Part shown: one piece after another, positions 8,293 to 16,249 of the stretch
Layout: each line of letters opens with the position of its first letter
How positions within the stretch are numbered: position 1 is the first letter of the stretch
NCBI GenBank assembly: GCA_964581465.1
Contig: CAZOOP010000001.1
Location: forward strand, 84,478 to 148,477
Reading direction: 5' to 3'
Length of the DNA: 64,000 nucleotides
DNA from: WJMB01 sp964581465
GTDB lineage: Bacteria > RBG-13-66-14
Made by a program: the position numbers and the translations under genes
Notes under the pieces: generated by a model
Told to the model about the DNA's origin: nothing
Seen by the model: the letters and a program-made list of their open reading frames with translations, nothing else
Database searches by the model: none

Positions 8293-8816
8293 GGGATCAT
8301 CACCCTAAACTGAACCTACGTCGAAAACTCAACAGAGCGGCAGTTGGAACAGTTGTGCCGACTAGTACCTCATGAGAGGCTTTGGTTCGATGAGCCAAAG
8401 AGTCATCATACTTGCCAAGACAGCCATTTGAAAACAGTTAGCCACTTCATGGCAGGTAAGGCCAGGGTGCAGAACCGAGGTCGCGCCTTCCCGAGCCAGA
8501 GCGGCCTCTTTAAGCGCCCTCATGAGGGCAAGTCTGCTTTTATGCCACCAGGCCACCCACGGATCGTGACAGCTTGCGCTGCCATAAAGCGCATAATAAC
8601 AAGCTATTGGCGAAATATGGCAAGTCATCTAGCTGTCGATTGGTCCGGGCATCATCGAAGCCGATAATGAAGGACCGGCTACCTGCAGATTATCGCTTGG
8701 TTTGTAGCTAACCACCTATTTAAAATTGATTCCTCTTGATAAACAGGCATCGAGGCTCTCACACTCGATGCCGCTCCAAAAGTCAAATCTGTTGGTCCAT
8801 TCTGTTGCGATGATCC
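8293..8816. mobile_element. MITE-like element with B-type ends (copy E1)
   Basis: The left end GGGATCATCACCCTAAACTG and the right end (complement GGATCATCGCAACAG, then ATGGACC) form terminal inverted repeats of the B/C/D type. The 524-bp body does not match the B, C or D bodies, and the flanks show no clear 8-bp duplication. It may be another family or a composite. No credible gene lies inside. Confidence 0.5.
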
Positions 8817-8837
8817 ACTGTTGAGTTGTTAACCGGT

Positions 8838-9680
8838 TTAGAGTTCGATCTCGTCGGCGCCCTGGCAATCCGGGCAGTAGAAGGTGCTGCGCTGGCACTG
8901 CACGCAACGGACGACCCGGGCGCCGCAGCTCGGGCAGCGCTCGTTCTCGCGACCGTAGACGGCCAGACGCTCCTGGAAGTCGCCGCGCTCACCGGCGGCG
9001 TCGCGGTAGTCGGAGAAGGTGGTCCCGCGGTTTTCGACGGCCCGGCGCAGTACGTCGACGACGGCGTGATGCAGTTTTTCTATCTGTGGGTACTCGAGGC
9101 TCTGGGCCGGGGTGAAGGGCGAGATGCCGGCGGCGAAGAGGACCTCCGAGGCGTAGATGTTGCCCAGGCCGGCCAGGCGGTCCTGGCGCAGCAGCCAGAC
9201 CTTGATCTGCTGGCGGGTGACGGCCAGGCGTTCGGCGAGCCAATCCACGGTGAACTCGTCGCTCAAGGGGTCCAGACCGGCGGGTTCGGCGTCGGAGCGT
9301 TCATCGTGAAGGCTGAGGGTACCGAAGCGGCGCACGTCGTGGAAGAGCAGGTTGCCGCCGTCGAAACGCAGCACGGCGCGCAGGTGGCCTTCCAGATAGT
9401 CGTCCCCAGGTTCCAGCCAGCTCAACCGGCCGGTCATTCGCAGGTGGAAGGCCAGCCAGCGGGTTCGGGTAACCTCGACGCCGATATCCTCGCCGCCGAT
9501 GAGCTCGAGGACGACCCGCTTGCCCAGGCGCAGGGTCTCGCGGACCGTCGAGCCGGTGACGATAGCGCCCCCGGGCAGCTCGAGTTTGGGATCAAGCAGC
9601 TCGATGGAGTCGAGACGTCGGCCGCGCAGGCGCGGGGCCAACTGGCGCACGATGGTTTCGACCTCGGGCAGCTCGGGCAT
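8838..9680 (-). CDS. mutM: Formamidopyrimidine-DNA glycosylase (Fpg/MutM)
   Basis: This base-excision repair enzyme removes 8-oxoguanine and cleaves the abasic site. The catalytic N-terminus MPELPEVETIV (Pro2 nucleophile, Glu3) fixes the start at 9680; the ORF is open upstream, but those 29 residues are not part of the family. The C-terminal zinc finger CPSCG ... CPDCQ has the normal C-x2-C-x16-C-x2-C spacing. Length is 280 residues. It lies 58 bases downstream of the small cytochrome gene. Confidence 0.97.
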   Translation of the reverse strand: MPELPEVETIVRQLAPRLRGRRLDSIELLDPKLELPGGAIVTGSTVRETLRLGKRVVLELIGGEDIGVEVTRTRWLAFHLRMTGRLSWLEPGDDYLEGHLRAVLRFDGGNLLFHDVRRFGTLSLHDERSDAEPAGLDPLSDEFTVDWLAERLAVTRQQIKVWLLRQDRLAGLGNIYASEVLFAAGISPFTPAQSLEYPQIEKLHHAVVDVLRRAVENRGTTFSDYRDAAGERGDFQERLAVYGRENERCPSCGARVVRCVQCQRSTFYCPDCQGADEIEL

Positions 9681-9738
9681 GGGTCGGTGGTGTTGGAGTG
9701 GTTGTCGAAGCGGCCCGGCGGCCGTCGGATCAGGCGGG

Positions 9739-10023
9739 TCAGTCGCTCTCTTCGAGAACCAGCTCATCGAGGACCGCCGCTCGCTCGGCTTCGTCCAGTT
9801 CGGCGCCGTAGCCGATCATCCGGTCGACGACGTCGGCCCACTCCTCGGCGGTGTAGGCCTTGGCCCAGACGCGGTCCAGGGTATGGCAGGCGGTGCAGCG
9901 GCTTTCGACGAGTTCGCCGCCGTCGGTCGCCGCGGCGGCGGACGTTTCCTCACTGCTCGAGGCTGCCACGGCCACGCCCAGAACGATGAGCAATCCAACA
10001 CTGAGGATGGCGAAGGTACGCAT
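9739..10023 (-). CDS. Small exported monohaem c-type cytochrome
   Basis: This 94-residue protein has a signal peptide (MRTFAILSVGLLIVLGVAVAA) and a single haem-c motif CTACH, followed by the pattern W..VVDRMIGYGAELDEAE, in which the Met could be the distal haem ligand. It is a paralogue of the next upstream gene and of 11446-11775. It probably acts in the periplasm as an electron carrier; no partner is visible. Confidence 0.85.
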   Translation of the reverse strand: MRTFAILSVGLLIVLGVAVAASSSEETSAAAATDGGELVESRCTACHTLDRVWAKAYTAEEWADVVDRMIGYGAELDEAERAAVLDELVLEESD

Positions 10024-10038
10024 ACTATCCTCCCGGCG

Positions 10039-10386
10039 TCAATCGGCGCTGAGCTCGGCGATGACCAGCCCGCGCTCGGTCTCGTTCAGTTCGGCGCCGT
10101 GGTCGATCATCCTATCCACGGTCGCTGTCCAACCGGCCTCGTCCATCTCGGCGGCCTCGACCTTGTCCAGGCCGTGGCATCCGCTGCAGCGTTCCTCGAT
10201 GAGCGCCACGGCGTCGCTGACACCGCCGGACGGGGCCTCTTCGCTGACAGATTCGTCGTCGACCTCGGCGGCGGCATCAGCGGCGGCGCTATCAGCGGCG
10301 TCATCGGCGGCGTCGTTCTCGCAGGCCACCATCACCATCAGGCCCAAGAGGCCGACGAGCAGGCTGAATAACAGGATCATTCTCAT
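10039..10386 (-). CDS. Small monohaem c-type cytochrome lipoprotein
   Basis: The N-terminus (LLGLMVMVAC) is a lipoprotein signal with the Cys at the end of the hydrophobic segment. An acidic, Ala-rich linker of about 50 residues follows, then haem motif CSGCH and W..TVDRMIDHGAELNETE. It is 15 bases upstream of its 94-residue paralogue, so the two form a pair. GGAG precedes the ATG. The lipid anchor and flexible linker suggest a membrane-tethered electron carrier. Confidence 0.85.
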   Translation of the reverse strand: MRMILLFSLLVGLLGLMVMVACENDAADDAADSAAADAAAEVDDESVSEEAPSGGVSDAVALIEERCSGCHGLDKVEAAEMDEAGWTATVDRMIDHGAELNETERGLVIAELSAD

Positions 10387-10416
10387 CTTTTCACTCCTCG
10401 CTCACGGATATTGGAA

Positions 10417-10450
10417 GGGATCATCACCTGAACATGAACAAAAGCATTTC
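10417..10450 (-). mobile_element. Fragment of a MITE B end
   Basis: GGGATCATCACCTGAACATG and the following bases match the reverse-oriented B end, but no body follows. A second B copy starts six bases later, so this is a relic broken by later insertions. Confidence 0.45.
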
Positions 10451-10455
10451 ACTGA

Positions 10456-10788
10456 GGGATTATCACTCGCTCATGGTCCGGAACGTCTCGCTACTAGACT
10501 GCCTATCAATGTAGAATAGCCTACTTTACAGTATTTATCATTTGCTGGTTTGTGGCGCTCAACCACGCCTTGCGCAAAGTGTTACGGAAAGCCGAAGCGC
10601 TCGGTCCGCCCCAAAGGTATTTATGCTGATGGTGGATGATATGTTGACAGCAGGCTGCCGCTTGGGTTGGAACCTTTAACAGCTGGTCGGTCTCACGAGT
10701 TGACGGATTCTACGAGTATTTGTCGAGGCCCACTACTCGAGGTGGCTTTCTGGTTATTAATGTTGGTCCAGTTTCTTGTGATATTCTT
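10456..10788 (+). mobile_element. MITE family B, copy B3 (diverged)
   Basis: Starts GGGATTATCACTCGC and ends TTTCTTGTGATATTCTT. The body keeps the landmarks of family B (for example GTTGACGG and GTGGCTTTC) but is much more diverged than B1 or B7. No clear target duplication. Confidence 0.6.
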
Positions 10789-10792
10789 TGAT

Positions 10793-11371
10793 GCCATCAT
10801 GGAACCTGATCGGACCAAATCAGGCTGATTGGGAGCGGCCTGCCGGGCTGTTAATAACTTCCCGAAAATGCGCCGCTTAGGAGCAAACGTTCATCTAGCA
10901 TGCCCGTATTGCTTATGGGATTATCACTCGCACCTGAACCGCTTCATCCAGCTAAGTGTTTGTCGTTGGTTGCTTTATAGTTCACACTCGCCGCCAGAGA
11001 CATACAGCTTCTAGGCGGGTACGTACCCGGCCTTGTATTGAGTTCAGCCGGAAGCCCGAGGCTGTTGGTTCCATTCAGGTTTCGACCAGGCTATGAGTGC
11101 ATGACCTGCTGACGACGCTCCATTGCTCGCTTTAGCAGCTTCGACCGTGAAGCGACTTCGCTGGTTGACCCCTCGCCGCGGGTGATAACCAGGATCACTT
11201 CTCAATGCGTCTTGCTCAAATTGCGAAAGCTTGGTTCAGTTTCTGGTGATGACCCCTTGCTTATTACTACCACACTTTGGATTTTGTGACAATCCGCTCT
11301 CAGGGCAGATACAGGTCCGCTGAACGTTGGGAACGCTTTGGATCAGGTCTGTTCTTCTATACGACACCTAG
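10793..11371 (+). mobile_element. MITE family C, copy C3, split by B2
   Basis: The left part (10793-10916) and the right part (from 11257) match the continuous C copies at 12055 and 45198; copy B2 sits between them. The right part has lost about 100 bases compared with C1 and ends in CTATACGACACC, followed by a short direct repeat of ACGACACCTAGT. Confidence 0.7.
10917..11256 (+). mobile_element. MITE family B, copy B2, inserted in C3
   Basis: The 340-bp element is flanked by a perfect 8-bp duplication TTGCTTAT (10909-10916 and 11257-11264). The uninterrupted C copy near 57640 has TTGCTTGT at the corresponding place, which is the empty site. Confidence 0.92.
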
Positions 11372-11445
11372 TTACGACACCTAGTATTATAAACCCTAGG
11401 CGTGCCATCCGGCAATTCGTTTGCGCTTCAGGTGGTTCGAAGCGA

Positions 11446-11775
11446 TTATCGGACGGCCAGATACTCGACCAGCTTGGCGGCCTCGGCTTCGGTCAGGATG
11501 GAGCCGTAGCCGCGCATCCGCTCGACGGTTTCGGCCCAGGCCGCGGCGTCGCCGGGGAAGGCGTCGAGTTTGCCGGTGTCGTGGCAGCAGGTGCAGCGCT
11601 CGTCGATGAGCCACTCGCCCAGGGGTCGGTCCTCGACCACGGCGCTCAGGTCCGTTTCCTCGTCGATGACCAGGCCCTTGACGGCGCCGTCGGAGCCCTC
11701 GGGCGGGCAGGTGCCGCAGGCGGTTAGAAGCGGGAGAGCGGTTAGAATGAACAGGATGACCAGGCTCGGTTTCAT
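11446..11775 (-). CDS. Small monohaem c-type cytochrome lipoprotein
   Basis: This 109-residue protein has a lipoprotein signal (LTALPLLTACG), haem motif CTCCH and W..TVERMRGYGSILTEAEA, the same layout as the two cytochromes at 9739 and 10039. It is separated from them by about 1 kb of inserted repeats, so the three genes may once have been contiguous. GGGGAT precedes the ATG. The substrate and partner are unknown. Confidence 0.83.
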   Translation of the reverse strand: MKPSLVILFILTALPLLTACGTCPPEGSDGAVKGLVIDEETDLSAVVEDRPLGEWLIDERCTCCHDTGKLDAFPGDAAAWAETVERMRGYGSILTEAEAAKLVEYLAVR

Positions 11776-11945
11776 GGATTATCCCCGTGGGTTGAATTGC
11801 GCGTTAACTATGAACGACGGCGGTTGTGTACGGCGAAACGGCTATTGGTTGATAATTCCCGAAAGCTGACTGCTGTGCGCCGGGTCTTTGAAGCGTCTCG
11901 TCGACAAAGATCCGGAGTACGCCAAGGCCTTTACCATCTGCGATT

Positions 11946-12635
11946 GGCAACACACACGATCCCGGACCAGCCCACTCCAACTCGAAACTCCGACCCCCTT
12001 CGAAAAGCGGCTGAGACGAGGCTGTGCAGAATTATGTTAAGCCTAAAACCGTTTGGCATCATGGAACGTGTTCGGACCAAATCAGGCAGATTGAGATCAA
12101 CCTGCTGGGCCGTTATCGACTCCCCGGAAATGCGCCTTCTAGCAGCAAGCGCTCTTTTAGCATGTCGTTATTACTTGTTGATATGACACTTAGGCTTCTG
12201 TGGCAATCTGCCTCCAGGGCAGATACAGGTCCACTGGTTTCTAGGATCGCCAAGGATCAGGCCCGTATTCGCCGCCACTTTTCAACGGCCCATTCCGTGA
12301 CAGTTATCCGATGATCATCATCTATATTATCAAAAGGATTCAATCACTGTCAGGTCCGGATAGGGTATACGATGCCAACCGTAATCCTGCTGGCTCACTC
12401 ATTATATATGTGCATGTTAATAGACTGCTTGAGATCGAAGCGTCGTCATCGAGACCAATGGTTTCAAGCAGTTTCTTAGTGTGTAGTGACATCTCCACGG
12501 GCATCCTACCCATATGGAAAACCATGTACCCGTCCACAAGCATCTCGCTCGTTGTGCCCACCTGATTAATGTCTAACTGCTTATATCTAGTTGTGATCCA
12601 TAAATACTATGGTCCGCTGCCGTTTTGTGATCCCC
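11946..12635 (+). mobile_element. MITE family D, copy D1, containing C1
   Basis: The left end GGCAACACACACGATCCCGG and the right end (complement GGGGATCAC ... CGGACC) are inverted repeats. Left and right parts match the complete D copy at 18000-18352 on the other strand. Copy C1 interrupts it. The flanks share only CGATT, a weak trace of a target duplication. Confidence 0.7.
12055..12376 (+). mobile_element. MITE family C, copy C1, inserted in D1
   Basis: The 322-bp element begins GGCATCATGGAACGTGTTCG and ends TATACGATGCC. It is flanked by AACCGTTT and AACCGTAA (6 of 8 identical). The intact D copy has AACCATAA at the corresponding empty site. Confidence 0.88.
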
Positions 12636-12728
12636 TACCGATTACTCCGACTAGCAGGCCCACGGCCTCGGGTGGGCCATCGGACTACGGTCTCGGGGGA
12701 GCCTGGAGCCGCAGACGAACCGTCGCCG

Positions 12729-14456
12729 TCAGCTTCCCAGCACCCGCTCGATCTCCTCGAGGTCGGTCATCCCACGCTTGAACTTGGCGACGGCGGCCTG
12801 GCGCAGGGTCATCATCCCTCTATCCTCGGCGTGCTGCCGCAGGGCGGTCACCCCGGCGCGCTCGCCGATCAGCGTCCGCAGGCGGTCGTCGATGGTCAGG
12901 ACCTCGAAGACCCCCACCTGACCGGCGTAGCCCAGCCCCATGCAGCTCTTGCAGCCGTGGCCCTTGAAGCTGGCCACACCCTCGAGCTCGGCCTCGGTGA
13001 GGCCGAAGCGCAGCAGCAGGTCCGCCGGATAGCTGATGGGCTGCTTGCAGTGCGGGCAGGTGCGCCGCAGCAGGCGCTGGGCGACGATGGTGTTCAGGCT
13101 GGCCGAGAGCATGAAGGGCTCGACGCCCATGTTGACCAGGCGGTTGATCGTCCCGGCGGCGTCGTTGGTGTGGACGGTGGAGAAGACCAGGTGGCCGGTC
13201 AGGGCGCTCTGGATGCAGATATCGGCGGTCTCCTTGTCGCGGACCTCGCCGACGAGGATCACGTCGGGGTCCTGGCGCAGGAAGCTGCGCAGGGCATGGG
13301 CGAAGCTCAGGCCGATCTCGGCGTTGGCGCCGACCTGGTTGATACCGTCGATGTCGTACTCGACGGGGTCTTCGATGGTCATGATGTTGCGCGTGGGCTC
13401 GTTGAGGCGGCGCACGGCCGAGTAGAGTGTGGTGGTCTTGCCCGAGCCCGTGGGTCCGGTGACCAGGATTACGCCCGCCTGGGCGTCGATGGCCTTCTGG
13501 AAGAGCTTGAGCTGGTCGCTCTCGAAACCCAGCTCCTGCAGGTCCAGGTCGATGGACTGCTTGTCCAAAAGGCGCAGGGCGACCTTCTCGCCGTAGATGG
13601 TCGGCGCGGTGGAGACGCGGACGTCGATGGGCCGCTCGTCGACCTCGAAGCGAATGGCGCCGTCCTGGGGCAGCCGCCGCTCGGCGATGTCCAGATTGGC
13701 CATGATCTTGATCCGGCTGACGATGGCGTCGCGGTAGCGCGCCGGCGGAGTGAGAACCTCGTGGAGCATGCCGTCGACGCGGTAGCGGATGCGGAAGCGC
13801 TCCTGGTAGCTCTCGAGGTGGATGTCGGAGGCCTTGTGGCCCAGGGCGTCCTCGATGAGCTGGTTGACGAAGCGCACGATGGGGGCCTCGTCGGTGGAGT
13901 CGGGAACGCTGATCTGGGTTTTCTGGCTCGGTGGCTCGACGGCTCCGTTGTCCGGTTCCTTCTTGGCGGCACTGCCGCCGAGACCACTTTCCCTGGGGTT
14001 CCGCGTCGGCTTACGTCGACGAGGCTTCTCCTCCTCGGCGCCGTAGTAGCGCTCGAGGGCGCCCTCGAGGGAGTTCCGATCGGTGACGACGGGGTGGACC
14101 TCGTAGTCGGTGGCGAAGCGCACGGCCTCGATGGCCGCCATGTCCTGGGGATCGAGCATGGCCAGGGCCAGCCGCCGCCCACGACGCTGCAGCGGCAGCA
14201 CCCGGTGCTGACGGGCGGTCTCGGCGGGCAGCTTGGCCAGCAGCGCCGGCTCGATCTCGATGCTGGAAAGGTCGACGTAGGCCACTCCGTAATGCTTCGA
14301 AACGGCGGCGGCCAACTCACGATCGGCGAGCGCCTCGGACTCCAGCGCCGCCTGGATGAAGCTCATCCCCTCGTTGGTTTGCAACAGGACGATCCGCTCC
14401 AGGTCCTCGGCGCTAAGCTTCCCCGAGTCGACCAGTAGTTGTTCGAGGCTTTGGAT
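12729..14456 (-). CDS. GspE/PilB-family secretion or pilus assembly ATPase
   Basis: This cytoplasmic ATPase powers type II secretion or type IV pilus assembly. Visible parts are the N-terminal GspE/MshEN domain, Walker A GPTGSGKTTTL, the Asp box, Walker B VILVGEVRD, the His box HLVFSTVHTNDA, and a zinc tetracysteine (CPHC ... CKSC). The first conventional start (TTG at 14384) would cut off family-typical sequence. In frame upstream lies LEQLLVDSGKLSAEDLERIV, running back to an ATC codon at 14456 preceded by AAGGGGG at ideal spacing, with a TGA just before. I therefore propose an AUC start (575 residues). No other pilus or secretion gene is nearby. Confidence 0.9.
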   Translation of the reverse strand: MQSLEQLLVDSGKLSAEDLERIVLLQTNEGMSFIQAALESEALADRELAAAVSKHYGVAYVDLSSIEIEPALLAKLPAETARQHRVLPLQRRGRRLALAMLDPQDMAAIEAVRFATDYEVHPVVTDRNSLEGALERYYGAEEEKPRRRKPTRNPRESGLGGSAAKKEPDNGAVEPPSQKTQISVPDSTDEAPIVRFVNQLIEDALGHKASDIHLESYQERFRIRYRVDGMLHEVLTPPARYRDAIVSRIKIMANLDIAERRLPQDGAIRFEVDERPIDVRVSTAPTIYGEKVALRLLDKQSIDLDLQELGFESDQLKLFQKAIDAQAGVILVTGPTGSGKTTTLYSAVRRLNEPTRNIMTIEDPVEYDIDGINQVGANAEIGLSFAHALRSFLRQDPDVILVGEVRDKETADICIQSALTGHLVFSTVHTNDAAGTINRLVNMGVEPFMLSASLNTIVAQRLLRRTCPHCKQPISYPADLLLRFGLTEAELEGVASFKGHGCKSCMGLGYAGQVGVFEVLTIDDRLRTLIGERAGVTALRQHAEDRGMMTLRQAAVAKFKRGMTDLEEIERVLGS

Positions 14457-14499
14457 GGCCGGACCCCCTTCTCAGGCTTGGTCTCTCAAGTTTGATCCG

Positions 14500-14961
14500 T
14501 CAGTCTTGGTAGTAGTGGCTCTCGATGTCGCGCAGGGCCGCCACGGGATCGTCGCGGCCGGCTAGTTCGCGGCGCAGCCCTTCGTCACTCATCAGGCGGG
14601 AGATCTCCTGGAGCGCGCCGGTGAGCTCGGTGCGGTCGTCCTGGGAGCCGACCAAGCAGAAAACCAGCTCGACGGGCTTATCGTCGTAACTCGCCCAGTC
14701 CAGGGGCTCGGCGGCGATCCCCATGGCCACGCGCAACGGTCCGCCGTTCTCCAAGCGGCAGTGGGGCAGGGCCACGCCGTGGCCAATCCCCGTGGTGATC
14801 ATCGCCTCGCGCTTGAGCACGGCGTGGAGGATAACGGCGTGCTCGTGCTCGTCGGCGGCCAGCAGTGCCGTGAGCTTGACCACGGCGGCGCGCTTGTCCA
14901 GGGCCTCCAGGGGCGCCAGGATGCGCCCGGCGCTCAGGTAGTCTGTCAGCTTCGGCGGCAT
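14500..14961 (-). CDS. PTS EIIA-Fru/Ntr-family protein (PtsN-like)
   Basis: The 153-residue protein is a single EIIA domain of the fructose/nitrogen type, with the phosphorylated His in GIGHGVALPHCR and the LVFCLVGSQDD segment. No sugar permease or EI/HPr gene is nearby, so a regulatory role is more likely than transport. Its ATG overlaps the stop codon of the MerR-like gene (TGATG), so the two are translationally coupled. Confidence 0.9.
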   Translation of the reverse strand: MPPKLTDYLSAGRILAPLEALDKRAAVVKLTALLAADEHEHAVILHAVLKREAMITTGIGHGVALPHCRLENGGPLRVAMGIAAEPLDWASYDDKPVELVFCLVGSQDDRTELTGALQEISRLMSDEGLRRELAGRDDPVAALRDIESHYYQD

Positions 14962-15296
14962 CAGCCCCTGTTCGCTTCGCTGTCCAGTTCGTCGCGCAGC
15001 GCTTCGAGGCGACCCTTGAGCTCGATCAGGCGCGGGCGCAGTCTTGCCTCGGCGACCGGCGCGGCCGCGCCATCGGACAGCATCCGTCGGGCGAAACGGG
15101 TTTTGAAACCTCGGCGGTTGATCAACTCGTCGAGGCGCAGCAGGACCTCCAGGGCCGGGTAGCGGAAAGCGGCCCCGGCGCCGTCGCCCACGGTGTGGGT
15201 CCGCACCTCGGGGAACTCGCGCAACCAGTGGAGAATCTTGTAACGGGGCAGGTTGGTGATCCGGCTGACCGCGCGCAGATCGTAGGTCCGATCCAT
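14961..15296 (-). CDS. MerR-like helix-turn-helix protein
   Basis: This 111-residue protein has an N-terminal winged HTH of MerR type (YDLRAVSRITNLPRYKILHWLREFPEV, then FRYPALEVLLRLDELINRRGF) and a C-terminal Arg/Glu-rich helix that could dimerise as a coiled coil. There is no effector domain. AAAGG lies seven bases before the ATG. It is sandwiched between plsY and the PTS IIA gene in one operon. Its targets are unknown. Confidence 0.75.
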   Translation of the reverse strand: MDRTYDLRAVSRITNLPRYKILHWLREFPEVRTHTVGDGAGAAFRYPALEVLLRLDELINRRGFKTRFARRMLSDGAAAPVAEARLRPRLIELKGRLEALRDELDSEANRG

Positions 15297-15319
15297 GATG
15301 ACCTTTCGTTGTCCGCCAA

Positions 15320-16006
15320 CTACGGCTTGGGTCCGTCCGCCGATCCAGCGCCGTCGGCGTCGGCGTTCTCGGGCGTGCCGACCGGTCGGGGCGGAGCCTC
15401 GACGCCGCGGATCAGGCGACGGATGTTGTCGCGGTGCATCACCACCACCAAGGTGGCCACCACCGCGGCGAAGCCCAGAAAGTAGTAGTTGGGCTCGACG
15501 TCCTCGATCATCGCGAAGACGGCGATGATGATCGGGTAGGCCCCGGCGGCGGAGAGCGTCGAGATGCTGACGATGCGGGTGATGAGCAGGACCACCAGGA
15601 AGACGCCCAGCGTCGCCAGACCCACCCAGGGGTCCAGGGCCACCGCAGCGGCCAGGCCGGCCATCGCCCCCTTGCCCCCGCGAAAGCCCAGGAAGGGGGT
15701 GAAGATGTGCCCCAGCATCACCGCCAGCATCAGCGCCGCGCCGTGGAGGATGAACAGCTCGCCGTCGAGGAAATCCACGGGCAACAACCGGGGGATGAAC
15801 CACACCGCCGTAAAGCCCTTGGCGCCGTCGGCGAGATAGGCCAGGGCCCCGGGGAGACGCCCGCAGGTGCGCAACACGTTGGTGGCGCCGACGTTCTTCG
15901 AGCCCTCCTCGCGTAGTTCGACGCCCCTGGAGAGCTTGGCGATGATCCAGCTCCAGGGCGCGGCGCCCCAGACGAAAGCGATGGCGATCCCGAGGGCCAG
16001 GTTCAC
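15320..16006 (-). CDS. plsY: Acyl-phosphate:glycerol-3-phosphate acyltransferase PlsY
   Basis: This integral membrane enzyme makes lysophosphatidic acid from acyl-phosphate and glycerol-3-phosphate. The three family motifs are present: GSKNVGATNV, GHIFTPFLGFRGGKG and HRDNIRRLIRG, with about five hydrophobic segments between them. The C-terminal 25 residues (APPRPVGTPENADADG...) are an extra polar tail. The start is GTG at 16006. It is the first gene of a likely plsY-merR-ptsN-(ATPase) operon behind the promoter at 16207-16235. Confidence 0.95.
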   Translation of the reverse strand: MNLALGIAIAFVWGAAPWSWIIAKLSRGVELREEGSKNVGATNVLRTCGRLPGALAYLADGAKGFTAVWFIPRLLPVDFLDGELFILHGAALMLAVMLGHIFTPFLGFRGGKGAMAGLAAAVALDPWVGLATLGVFLVVLLITRIVSISTLSAAGAYPIIIAVFAMIEDVEPNYYFLGFAAVVATLVVVMHRDNIRRLIRGVEAPPRPVGTPENADADGAGSADGPKP

Positions 16007-16206
16007 GAAGCGGCGTTCCTTTCGTCAAGGCGCGAGGGTCGCACCCCAGCGGCGGTAAGCGGCGACGGGCTCGACGCAGGCCCGGGAGTCCAAGGGGACG
16101 GTCCGGGAGTTAAGCGCCGTCGTCCTTGGAGAGTAGTTATTGGTGCCCCCCTCCCCCGACGCGCGGACTTTACCAGAGGAAAGGCTAAGTTGGAGCCTGC
16201 CAGATA

Positions 16207-16235
16207 ATTGTACATAACGGCGGCGGCGGGGTAAA
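16207..16235 (-). promoter_or_regulatory. Sigma-70 promoter of the plsY operon
   Basis: On the minus strand TTTACC (16230-16235) and TACAAT (16207-16212) are 17 bases apart. The predicted start is near 16199, leaving a leader of roughly 190 bases before the GTG. Confidence 0.68.
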
Positions 16236-16249
16236 GGCGGGAGGGAGGA

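Noticed and set aside
7191..8837. tRNA or other stable RNA genes in the long spacers
   Set aside because: I looked for T-arm (GGTTCGAATCC-like) and acceptor pairing in all long spacers and found none.
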